Shown piece after piece: positions 49,599 to 57,012 of a DNA stretch of 64,000 nt. The position numbers and the translations under genes were made by a program. The stretch is from WYEG01 sp049414625 (lineage in GTDB: Bacteria; Desulfobacterota; Thermodesulfobacteria; Thermodesulfobacteriales; Thermodesulfobacteriaceae), in assembly GCA_049414625.1 (NCBI GenBank), contig JBMSAU010000047.1:1-64000 (forward strand). Direction: 5' to 3'. Under the pieces are notes generated by a model. It was not told the DNA's origin. It saw only the letters and a list, made by a program, of their open reading frames with translations, and did no database searches. How positions within the stretch are numbered: position 1 is the stretch's first letter; every line of letters starts with the position of its first letter.

Positions 49599-50894
49599 CT
49601 ACTTTTTCCAAAAGGAGTAGATGCCAAGGATCCTGTCAATTAGAATTGAGCCTGCGCTGCGCACGGAGAGATGATTGTAGGTATCAAGGCGCCCCCAGAT
49701 GGGTTCGAGAAAATAATCACATCGGTCAAATACCTCATCGCACAAGCCCCATGCTGTGCCAAGGATTAGGGCTATAGGCTTTTCCCAAAGAAGTTCCCTT
49801 AGCCTTTCGACCGTGATATAGCTTCTCTTAGGGCTCGCATCGGTTGCAATAAGCAAGGGCTTTTCCCCACACTCCCTTTCTACCTCAGCTATAGCAGAAT
49901 CAAGCGTTTCAAAGAGCTTGACAAGCTTTATGGCTTCTTTTCTTGTGGGATTATACTTTGCTCCAAACCCCTCTGTCCAATGCCTGCAGATCCTTTCTGC
50001 AATCTCCCGCTGGTCTGAGAGTGGTTGAATTACAAAGACGCCCTTTAGTCCATAGGTTCTCCCAAGCCTTGAAAGGTCATGAAGGTCTAAGCTCGTGATG
50101 GCAGAGGCAATGGTTTTTCCTTCCTTGTTTTTTACTGGATAGTGAAGTAGAAAGAGATAAACCCTCTGCTTTTCAAGAAGGCTCCTCAAGAAAGCATAGT
50201 CTTCCTGAGAAAGATTTGCCGAATGAAGGAGCTCGGGTCTTCTCTTGAGGGTGATCTTTAGGGAGCTTTGTCTGCGGAAGCGTTCAATCTCTGCATGGTC
50301 TCCAGAAACTAAAACCTCGGGGACCTTATAGCCAAGAAATTCTCTTGGGCGAGTATAGCAGGGATACTTTAAAAGCCCTGAGGTAAAGGATTCCTTATCT
50401 ACCGAGTCCTTTCTTCCGACAACCCCCGGAATTAGTCGAGATATAGCTTCTATCACCACGAGGCTTGCCACCTCACCCCCAAACACCACATAATCGCCGA
50501 TGGAAACCTCATCGTCTACAAAATGAGCTCTAATCCGCTCATCTATTCCTTCATACCTTCCGCAGATAAAAAGGATAGATTTATGCCTAGCTAAAGATTC
50601 TGCAACCTTTTGATTAAAGAGCCTACCTTGAGGCGAGAGGTAGACTACATGGGTTTCTGGGTCCATTTCTTTGACCTTTTGAATAGCCTGGTAGAGAGGC
50701 TCAGGCTTAAACACCATGCCCTCTCCGCCACCAAAGGGCTCATCATCAACGGTGCGATGTTTATCCTGGGCAAAGTCCCTCAGGTTTAAAACCTCAACCT
50801 CGATTAAGCCCCTCTCAATCGCCTTTCCAAGGAGCCCAACCTTAAGGGGACTACTGAAATACTCGGGGAAGATGGTTAGAATGTAAAACTTCAT
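49599..50894 (-). CDS. trmD: tRNA (m1G37) methyltransferase TrmD fused to a second SPOUT-like methylase domain
   Basis: Residues 1-245 are a complete TrmD: the start ILTIFPEYF, DDEPFGGGEGMVFKPEPL, FICGRYEGIDERI, the knotted SAM site VSIGDYVVFGGEVASLVVIEAISRLIPGVVG and GLLKYPCYTRP. Residues about 255-431 are a separate domain, VYLFLLHYPVKNKEGKTIASAITSLDLHDLSRLGRTYGLKGVFVIQP to LGTAWGLCDEVFDRCDYFLEPIWGRLDTYNHLSVRSAGSILIDRIL, which resembles the TM1570-type RNA methyltransferase often encoded next to trmD. Two SAM-knot domains in one chain is unusual. It overlaps rimM by 4 bases. Confidence 0.9.
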   Translation of the reverse strand: MKFYILTIFPEYFSSPLKVGLLGKAIERGLIEVEVLNLRDFAQDKHRTVDDEPFGGGEGMVFKPEPLYQAIQKVKEMDPETHVVYLSPQGRLFNQKVAESLARHKSILFICGRYEGIDERIRAHFVDDEVSIGDYVVFGGEVASLVVIEAISRLIPGVVGRKDSVDKESFTSGLLKYPCYTRPREFLGYKVPEVLVSGDHAEIERFRRQSSLKITLKRRPELLHSANLSQEDYAFLRSLLEKQRVYLFLLHYPVKNKEGKTIASAITSLDLHDLSRLGRTYGLKGVFVIQPLSDQREIAERICRHWTEGFGAKYNPTRKEAIKLVKLFETLDSAIAEVERECGEKPLLIATDASPKRSYITVERLRELLWEKPIALILGTAWGLCDEVFDRCDYFLEPIWGRLDTYNHLSVRSAGSILIDRILGIYSFWKK

Positions 50895-51418
50895 TTTTTT
50901 CCAAGCTCAGCAAGGGCAGAAACATCTTTAACAACTATTTTCTGGTTTTCTAAATCGATTTCCTCTACGTATTCTGAAACTAAGGGGATGTAGAAATCAA
51001 ACTCTTCAGATTCAACACGAAGAAGGCTATACTCGCCAAGGGGCATAACCTCAGAAACAACTCCCCAGGCACGTCCCTCGTTATCTTCAACCTTAAGTCC
51101 CTCAAGCTCATAGATGTAGACTTCATCTTCAGAAGAGGTAGGAAGCTCTTCTATTGGGAGGTATAAGGTAGATTTTATTAACCCTTGAGCGGATTGGAAA
51201 TCCACATTTTTAAATTTTAAAAGAAAAACTCTCTCTCCTGGCCCAGGTCTTATGGACTCTACTTCAAGGGGATCTTGGGGGAAGGCTCGGAGGTAAAATC
51301 TTTTAGCCTTTAAAATAACCTCGTCGTTTGTAGTTAAGGGGAGGGCTTTAACTTCCCCTTTTAATCCGTGAGTTGATACAACCTTAAGGATTGGAAGAAG
51401 TTTTTTGGGTTCAGTCAA
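50891..51418 (-). CDS. rimM: 16S rRNA processing protein RimM, TTG start
   Basis: RimM helps assemble the 30S head around uS19. The 175-residue protein has LPILKVVSTHGLKGEVKALPLTTND, the PRC-barrel part LPTSSEDEVYIYELEGLKVEDNEGRAWGVVSEV and YIPLVSEYVEEIDLENQKIVVK. The only possible start is a TTG at 51418, because a TAA lies right before it and the RimM core begins within 10 residues. No Shine-Dalgarno is visible. khpA ends 12 bases upstream in the same frame, so reinitiation by terminating ribosomes is plausible. Confidence 0.92.
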   Translation of the reverse strand: MTEPKKLLPILKVVSTHGLKGEVKALPLTTNDEVILKAKRFYLRAFPQDPLEVESIRPGPGERVFLLKFKNVDFQSAQGLIKSTLYLPIEELPTSSEDEVYIYELEGLKVEDNEGRAWGVVSEVMPLGEYSLLRVESEEFDFYIPLVSEYVEEIDLENQKIVVKDVSALAELGKK

Positions 51419-51430
51419 TTATGATTATAC

Positions 51431-51670
51431 TTATTCGATGATTTCAAGCACTACTCGTTTCTTAAGTTTGCTTCCTGCCGCTCCAAGGATTGTTCTCAAG
51501 GCTTTTGCAGTTCTTCCTTCCTTTCCTATAATCTTGCCAAGGTCTTCTTTGGCAACTTTAAGCTCAATGACGGTTGTTTGTTCTCCTTCTATTTCGTTAA
51601 TCTGCACAGCCTCAGGTTTATCGACTAAAACCTTAGCGATCTGCTCCACAAGGTCTTTGAGTTTGCTCAT
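51431..51670 (-). CDS. khpA: KH-domain RNA-binding protein KhpA
   Basis: This 79-residue single KH domain protein has the RNA-binding GKIIGKEGRTAKALRTILGAAGSKLKKRVVLEI. It is the YlqC/KhpA protein normally found between rpsP and rimM, where it works with KhpB in RNA binding. AGGGAGGAAGAG precedes the ATG. Four codons separate its stop from the rimM start in the same frame. Confidence 0.95.
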   Translation of the reverse strand: MSKLKDLVEQIAKVLVDKPEAVQINEIEGEQTTVIELKVAKEDLGKIIGKEGRTAKALRTILGAAGSKLKKRVVLEIIE

Positions 51671-51696
51671 CTCTTCCTCCCTAAGCTTGATAAGGA

Positions 51697-51942
51697 TTAA
51701 ACCTTTATCCCAGCTCGTCTAAGAAGGGCTCGAACAGTTTCCGTAGGTTCAGCACCTTTTGAAAGCCAATATTTAACCTTTTCTTCATCTATTTTAAACT
51801 CGTAGGGTTCCTTTAAGGGATCATAGTATCCAAGCTTATCGATGTATTTACCGTCTCTTGGAGCACGAGAATCAGCTACAACCACTCTGTAAAAGGGCCT
51901 ATTCCTTCTTCCAAATCTCATCAATCTTATTCTAACTGGCAC
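51697..51942 (-). CDS. rpsP: 30S ribosomal protein bS16
   Basis: This 81-residue protein has the bS16 pattern VRIRLMRFGRRNRPFYRVVVADSRAPRDGKYIDKLGYYDPL and YWLSKGAEPTETVRALLRRAGI. The start is a GTG at 51942 with AAAGGAGGGGG in front. It begins the operon rpsP-khpA-rimM-trmD; ffh, a frequent first gene, is absent. Confidence 0.96.
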   Translation of the reverse strand: MPVRIRLMRFGRRNRPFYRVVVADSRAPRDGKYIDKLGYYDPLKEPYEFKIDEEKVKYWLSKGAEPTETVRALLRRAGIKV

Positions 51943-51983
51943 ACCAATCCCCCCTCCTTTGTTTTATTGATTTGATTTTATAA

Positions 51984-52012
51984 AATATACCACAAGAATT
52001 CTCAGCATACAA
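51984..52012 (-). promoter_or_regulatory. Sigma-70 promoter of the rpsP operon
   Basis: On the minus strand TTGTAT (52012-52007) and TATATT (51989-51984) are exactly 17 bases apart, about 41 bases before the rpsP GTG. The -10 matches 5 of 6. Confidence 0.55.
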
Positions 52013-52029
52013 GAGTAGCTCAGCCTTTG

Positions 52030-52123
52030 TTATCACTATTTTAAAATGTTTCTTTTATCAAGCATCCATTGATAAAGTATATGCTCCTTTTACTATCTTT
52101 GAAGGCTAAAATAGCAGTGATAA
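52030..52123. repeat. Nested inverted repeats between rpsP and proS
   Basis: The outer arms are TTATCACTATTTTA (52030-52043) and TAAAATAGCAGTGATAA (52107-52123), complementary except for a 3-base insertion. Inside lies CTTTTATCA/TGATAAAG (52052-52077). The right outer arm overlaps the proposed proS promoter, so it may be an operator or RNA structure. No gene is seen in 51943-52187. Confidence 0.6.
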
Positions 52124-52126
52124 AAT
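52099..52126 (+). promoter_or_regulatory. Possible sigma-70 promoter of proS
   Basis: TTGAAG at 52099-52104, 16 bases, TAAAAT at 52121-52126 (matches 4 of 6 and 5 of 6). The proS ATG is at 52188. The right arm of the nested inverted repeat lies across its spacer and -10. Confidence 0.4.
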
Positions 52127-52187
52127 AACACCCTAAAAGAAAACAAACAAAGGTATTTCTAAGGGCGAATATGGGAGGAGTTTGCTT

Positions 52188-53897
52188 ATGAGGCTATCCA
52201 AATACTTTTTGCCTACCCTTAGGGAGGATCCGTCTGAGGCTGAAATTGTAAGCCACAAGCTCCTTCTGCGGGCTGGGATGATCCGAAAAGTAGCCTCGGG
52301 GATCTATGACTTTCTTCCCCTTGGTTTAAAAGCCTTAAAAAACATAGAAAACATCGTTCGCCAGGAAATGAACCGCGCAGGAGCCTTAGAGGTTTTGCTT
52401 CCCTTGGTTCAGCCTGCTGAGCTCTGGCTGGAAACAGGAAGGTGGAACGCTTACGGAAAGGAGCTTCTCAGGTTTAAGGATAGGAAGGAGCATGACTTCT
52501 GCCTTGGACCAACCCACGAAGAGGTGATAACTGACCTTGTTAGACGAGATGTCAAGTCTTATCGGCAGCTACCCCTCATTCTTTATCAGATTGCTCCAAA
52601 ATTTCGGGACGAAATTAGGCCAAGATTTGGTCTAATGCGAGCTCGAGAATTCATCATGAAGGACGCCTACTCTTTTGATGCAGACTATGAGGGGCTTGAT
52701 AAGTCTTACCAGCTGATGTATGACACCTACAATCGTATATTTTCTGCCTGTGGGTTAAAGTTTAAGGCTGTTCGAGCACATACAGGGGCGATCGGTGGTG
52801 ATGTCTCCCATGAGTTCATGGTCCTTGCGGAAACCGGGGAGGATACCATTGCGGTTTGTCCAAAGTGTGGTTTTGCTGAAAACGTGGAGATTGCTCCGGC
52901 TATCTCCTCTGAGGTTTACGAGCCTGAACCCTATCGTCCATTAGAAAAGGTCTATACCCCTAATGTTCGTTCCGCAAAGGATGTAGCAAACTATCTGGGT
53001 CTACCTCTTAAGAAGATCACAAAGACGCTTATTTACATCGTTGAGGAGAAAGAGCCTGTAGCTGTCTGCGTTAGGGGCGACCATGAGGTAAATGAGGTTA
53101 AGCTTGAGAAGGTCTTAGGTGGGAAGCCCTTTAGGATGGCAACGGAGGAGGAGATTTTAAAGATTGTGGGTGCCCATCCAGGGTTCATCGGCCCAAAGGG
53201 GCTTAAGATGAGAGTAATAGTAGACCGGTCTCTTGTAAATTTCCCCAACTTTGTGATCGGGGCAAACGAGGACGAGTATCACTTTGTTAACGCAAACCTA
53301 TACGATACCTTTGTTCCTGATTTGGTTGCCGATGTCCGAAAGGCTGTAGAAGGGGACCTCTGTCCTGAATGCGGCGAACTTTTAACCTTTATGAAGGGCA
53401 TCGAGGTTGGTCATATCTTTAAGCTTGGGACAAAGTACAGCGAACCCATGAAAGCAACCTTCCTTGATAAGGACGGCATGGAAAAACCTTTTATCATGGG
53501 ATGCTACGGCATAGGAGTAAGCAGGGTGTTATCGGCAACGATCGAGCAAAATCACGATGAAAACGGCATTATCTTCCCTTGGTCGATTGCCCCTTTTAAG
53601 GTAGGAATAATCTCCCTTAAGGCTGATTTCCAAGAGAAGGCTGAAAAGCTTTATCAAGAGCTATCAGAACGTGTGGATACGCTACTTGATGACCGGGACG
53701 AAAGACCAGGTGTAAAGTTTAAAGATTTAGACCTTATAGGGGTTCCGCTACAGATAATCTACGGCAAGTCCTTTGAAGAGACGGGCAAAGTTGAGGTAAA
53801 GATAAGAAGAAGCGGAGAAAGGGTTTATTTACCAGAGGAAGAAATAAAGACTTTTGTGCTAAGCTTTGGCGAAAAGCAAGGTGAAGAGAGTTTATAA
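52188..53897 (+). CDS. proS: Prolyl-tRNA synthetase, bacterial type
   Basis: This 569-residue class II synthetase has the bacterial layout: RLSKYFLPTLREDPSEAEIVSHKLLLRAGMIRKVASGIYDFLPLG (motif 1), RDEIRPRFGLMRAREFIMKDAYSFD (motif 2), an inserted editing domain of about 180 residues (about 235-400), motif 3 MGCYGIGVSRVLSATIEQ, and a C-terminal anticodon domain (LLDDRDERPGVKFKDLDLIGVPLQI). The Cys pair in VCPKCGFAENVEIAP precedes the insertion. I chose the ATG at 52188, preceded by GGGAGGAG; a TTG at 52182 adds two residues. Confidence 0.95.
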   Translation: MRLSKYFLPTLREDPSEAEIVSHKLLLRAGMIRKVASGIYDFLPLGLKALKNIENIVRQEMNRAGALEVLLPLVQPAELWLETGRWNAYGKELLRFKDRKEHDFCLGPTHEEVITDLVRRDVKSYRQLPLILYQIAPKFRDEIRPRFGLMRAREFIMKDAYSFDADYEGLDKSYQLMYDTYNRIFSACGLKFKAVRAHTGAIGGDVSHEFMVLAETGEDTIAVCPKCGFAENVEIAPAISSEVYEPEPYRPLEKVYTPNVRSAKDVANYLGLPLKKITKTLIYIVEEKEPVAVCVRGDHEVNEVKLEKVLGGKPFRMATEEEILKIVGAHPGFIGPKGLKMRVIVDRSLVNFPNFVIGANEDEYHFVNANLYDTFVPDLVADVRKAVEGDLCPECGELLTFMKGIEVGHIFKLGTKYSEPMKATFLDKDGMEKPFIMGCYGIGVSRVLSATIEQNHDENGIIFPWSIAPFKVGIISLKADFQEKAEKLYQELSERVDTLLDDRDERPGVKFKDLDLIGVPLQIIYGKSFEETGKVEVKIRRSGERVYLPEEEIKTFVLSFGEKQGEESL

Positions 53898-54891
53898 GCT
53901 TTCTCAGCTTGCAGAGCTTGTCTCAGGGCGTATAAAGGGCGAGGATATAGAAGTTTTAGGGATCAATGCCATCCCTTTAGCTAACGAGAAAGAGCTTATC
54001 TTCGTCGACAGCCTTTCCCGCTTAGAATCAGCAAAAAAATCAAAAGCTCAAGCTTTGGTTATTAAGGAAGGTTTAATCGAAGACCTTCCGGGAAAGAGTC
54101 TTCTTCTCGTTCCTGATGTTAGGTTAGCCATGGCAAAGATTAGCTTTCTGTTTGCTGAAAAAGGGTTTTTCTTTGGGATAAGCGATAAAGCCTATGTTGA
54201 CCCCTCTGCTGAGGTTGAGGACGGAGTTTGCATCATGCCCTTTGCTTACATTGGTAAAGAAGTCAAGATTAAAAGAGGTGTTGTTATCCACCCCTTTTGC
54301 TACATCGGAGATGGTTGCGAGATTGGCGAAGACACAATTCTCTATCCTCATGTAGTTTTATACCCTGGAACAATCATCGGAAAAAGGTGTATCATTCATG
54401 CCGGAGTTGTGCTTGGTGCCTGCGGGTTTGGCTATGCTCAGGAGCCAAAGGAAGAAGGGTTTACTAATGTTAAAATTCATCATTTTGGTAGGGTAAGGGT
54501 TGAGGATGATGTAGAAATTGGAGCCAACTCCTGCGTTGACCGGGCAACCTTTGGCGAAACCTTAATCGGGACAAACACCAAGATAGACAACCTTGTGCAG
54601 GTAGGACATAATGTCAGAGTGGGAAGGTCTTGCATACTTGTTGCTCAGGTAGGCATAGGGGGAAGCGCAGAGATAGGTGATTACACGATGCTTGGCGGAC
54701 AGGTTGGAATAGCCCCAGGGAGTAAAATTGGGAAATTTGTGAAGATTGCTGCAAAGTCTGGGGTTGTGGGCAAGATTGAAGACGGGGAAGAGGTCGCAGG
54801 AATACCTGCCATCAAGGCAAGCATCTGGAGAAAAGCTGTAGTAATCTTTTCAAAGCTTCCTGAGCTCTATCAAAGGCTTAAAAAATTGTGA
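53881..54891 (+). CDS. lpxD: UDP-3-O-acylglucosamine N-acyltransferase LpxD
   Basis: LpxD adds the second acyl chain in lipid A synthesis, so this cell has an LPS outer membrane. The protein of about 336 residues has an N-terminal uridine-binding domain (about 1-95) and a left-handed beta helix of hexapeptide repeats, with catalytic His in NLVQVGHNVRVG and GACGFGYAQEP. The start is uncertain: GTG at 53881 gives a family-like N-terminus (KRVYKLSQLAELVSG), while a TTG at 53866 adds five residues; neither has a good binding site. The gene begins within proS and is probably translationally coupled. Confidence 0.92.
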   Translation: MKRVYKLSQLAELVSGRIKGEDIEVLGINAIPLANEKELIFVDSLSRLESAKKSKAQALVIKEGLIEDLPGKSLLLVPDVRLAMAKISFLFAEKGFFFGISDKAYVDPSAEVEDGVCIMPFAYIGKEVKIKRGVVIHPFCYIGDGCEIGEDTILYPHVVLYPGTIIGKRCIIHAGVVLGACGFGYAQEPKEEGFTNVKIHHFGRVRVEDDVEIGANSCVDRATFGETLIGTNTKIDNLVQVGHNVRVGRSCILVAQVGIGGSAEIGDYTMLGGQVGIAPGSKIGKFVKIAAKSGVVGKIEDGEEVAGIPAIKASIWRKAVVIFSKLPELYQRLKKL

Positions 54892-54912
54892 AAGATTTCT
54901 CTAAGGGTAATC

Positions 54913-54942
54913 TTGACGATTTTAGTAAATAAATTTTAAAAT
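54913..54942 (+). promoter_or_regulatory. Sigma-70 promoter of sufCB
   Basis: TTGACG (54913-54918) and TAAAAT (54937-54942) are 18 bases apart and each matches 5 of 6 consensus bases. The sufC ATG lies 28 bases beyond the -10. I see no clear IscR/SufR operator in this short gap. Confidence 0.55.
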
Positions 54943-54970
54943 AAGAAAAGTTAAAACAGAGGGGTAAACG

Positions 54971-55753
54971 ATGAAGCCGATCCTTTTAGAGGTAATAGAC
55001 CTTTGGGTTGAGGTAGAAGGGAGGCTTGTTCTTAAAGGGATATCTTTAAAGATTCCCGTTGGAGAAACCCATGTGATCTTTGGGAGAAACGGCTCTGGTA
55101 AGACAACCCTACTTATGACTATTATGGGCTTTCCTACTTATAAGGTGAAGCAGGGGAAAATTTACTTTAAAGGTGAGGATATAACGGAGCTTCCTCCTTA
55201 TGAGCGAGCAAGGCGAGGGATTGGGATAATGTTCCAGAGGCCGCCAACGATCCGTGGGGTGAAGCTGAGGGACATTCTTAAGCTTTGTGCCAAAGAAAAT
55301 GGGAAAAAGATTGAGGAGCTCGCAAGGGTGTTTAACTTTGAACCTTTTCTCGATAGGGAAGTGAACAAGGGGTTTTCTGGTGGTGAGCTAAAAAAAAGCG
55401 AGCTTTTGCAGCTACTTGTTCAGGACCCTGACCTTGTTCTTTTGGATGAGCCAGAATCTGGCGTTGATGTTGAAAATTTAAACCTTATTGGGCAGATGAT
55501 AAAGAGACTTCTTCAGAAGGATACACCCCACAGACCAAGGACAAAAGGCGGGCTCATCATCACTCATACTGGTTTTATCCTTCAGCATGTAGCGGCTGAC
55601 CTTGGATACGTGGTGATGGACGGAGAGATCTACTGCACTGGAAACCCAATAGAAATATTTGAAGGTATTCAAAAATTTGGGTATGAAGGTTGTAAAGAAT
55701 GCTTGAAAAGAAAAGCAATGGAGGATCAGCCATGGCAAAAGCAAGCATTCTAA
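54971..55753 (+). CDS. sufC: Fe-S assembly ATPase SufC
   Basis: SufC is the ABC-type ATPase that drives iron-sulfur scaffold changes. The 260-residue protein has Walker A GRNGSGKTTL, the Q-loop near IGIMFQRPPT, the signature FSGGELKKSELLQLL, and Walker B LVLLDEPESGVD. The C-terminal KRLLQKDTPHRPRTKGGLIITHTG includes a loop longer than in E. coli. It overlaps sufB by 22 bases. It is not an importer ATPase, as there are no membrane partners. Confidence 0.92.
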   Translation: MKPILLEVIDLWVEVEGRLVLKGISLKIPVGETHVIFGRNGSGKTTLLMTIMGFPTYKVKQGKIYFKGEDITELPPYERARRGIGIMFQRPPTIRGVKLRDILKLCAKENGKKIEELARVFNFEPFLDREVNKGFSGGELKKSELLQLLVQDPDLVLLDEPESGVDVENLNLIGQMIKRLLQKDTPHRPRTKGGLIITHTGFILQHVAADLGYVVMDGEIYCTGNPIEIFEGIQKFGYEGCKECLKRKAMEDQPWQKQAF

Positions 55754-56886
55754 AAGAGTTTAAACCAGCCAAAGAAGGAAGAATTCCAAGGGACCTCTCT
55801 GAGCTAACTCAAGAGGAAAGGGAAAGGCTTAAGTTTTTGGGTGTAGATGAAAGTTTGCAGCGTGTGGGGGAGTTTGTCCAGGTTGATGCAAAGCCTGTTC
55901 TTTGCCGAAGAAAGGTTGAGGGGCTTGAGATCTTGCCCATCACCGAAGCTTTAAAGAAGTACGATTGGCTTTCTGATTACTACTGGAAGCTTCTTTCACC
56001 CGATAAGGATGAATTTACAAAGGCTACAGCAGAAGACCTTGACGATGGCTATTTTATTCGGGTCCTACCTGGGGTAAAGATAACCTACCCTGTGCAAACC
56101 TGTCTTTACATCAGAACTGAAAAGGTTGCCCAAAAGGTCCATAACATCGTGATTGTAGAGGAAGACGCTGAGCTAAACCTCATTACCTCTTGCACTGTCC
56201 ATCCTCATGTGCAATCTGCCTTCCATATAGGTATTTCGGAGTTTTATGTTAAAAAGAGGGGGAAGCTTACTTTTAGCATGCTTCATGCCTGGGGCGAGCA
56301 AACGATGGTAAGACCGAGGACCGGAATTTTGGTAGAAGAAGGCGGACTTTATGTTTCTACTTATGTAAGCCTCTATCCAGTTAAGGATATCCAGACTTCG
56401 CCTATTTGCAGGCTTGTTGGGGAAGGGGCAAGGGCTTCCTTTGTGAGCATCATAGCCAATCATCCTGGTTCAAAGATTGACATCGGCGGAGAGGTATGGC
56501 TTGAAGCTGAAAACACAAGCACAGAGATAATCTCAAGAAACGTGGTTTACGGTGGGGAAAACATCGCCCGTGGGAAGATCGTTGCCAAATCACCAAAAGT
56601 TAAAGGTCATCTTGAATGTCAGGGGTTGATGCTCTCTGACGATGGAATCATGAGAGCAATCCCTGAGCTTGATAGTCATTTCTATGAGGTTGAGCTCACG
56701 CATGAAGCCGCAGTTGGAAAGATCGCAAGGGATGAAGTGGAGTATCTTATGGCAAGGGGTCTTTCCGAGGATGAGGCAACATCCCTTATCGTTAAAGGCT
56801 TCTTAACCGTTAAAGTAGAGGGTATCCCCCCAAGCTTACAGGCTCAGATCGATAAGGTCCTTGAGACCGCAAAATTAGGCTTTTAA
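55732..56886 (+). CDS. sufB: SufB/SufD-family Fe-S scaffold protein
   Basis: This 384-residue beta-helix scaffold works with SufC. Family features are ISEFYVKKRGKLTFSMLHAWGEQT, the C-terminal CQGLMLSDDGIMRAIPELDSHFYEVELTHEAAVGKIARDEVEYLMARGLSEDEATSLIVKGF and the conserved HEAAVG. There is no sufD, sufS or sufU nearby, so this looks like a minimal two-gene SufCB system of the kind described from archaea and anaerobes. I chose the ATG at 55732 with GGAGG 7 bases upstream; an upstream in-frame start at 55699 would add 11 residues. Confidence 0.88.
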   Translation: MAKASILKEFKPAKEGRIPRDLSELTQEERERLKFLGVDESLQRVGEFVQVDAKPVLCRRKVEGLEILPITEALKKYDWLSDYYWKLLSPDKDEFTKATAEDLDDGYFIRVLPGVKITYPVQTCLYIRTEKVAQKVHNIVIVEEDAELNLITSCTVHPHVQSAFHIGISEFYVKKRGKLTFSMLHAWGEQTMVRPRTGILVEEGGLYVSTYVSLYPVKDIQTSPICRLVGEGARASFVSIIANHPGSKIDIGGEVWLEAENTSTEIISRNVVYGGENIARGKIVAKSPKVKGHLECQGLMLSDDGIMRAIPELDSHFYEVELTHEAAVGKIARDEVEYLMARGLSEDEATSLIVKGFLTVKVEGIPPSLQAQIDKVLETAKLGF

Positions 56887-56916
56887 AAGGTATCAGAATA
56901 AAAATACCCTCTTAAG

Positions 56917-56931
56917 GTGGTTGTTCAATAA
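56917..56931 (+). other. IS-end-like sequence after sufB
   Basis: GTGGTTGTTCAATAA matches the left end of the element at 23-37 (GGGGCTGTTCAAAAA) at 12 of 15 bases. A second GGTGGTT follows at 56939. No transposase remnant adjoins it. The rest of the 126-base gap to the next gene is AT-rich with no other signal seen. Confidence 0.25.
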
Positions 56932-57012
56932 CCCCTAGGGTGGTTCTTAGAAATTTAAAATAGAAGTATTATTAAAATAAACAATATAAAAATAGTGCAA
57001 ATAGAGGCAATC

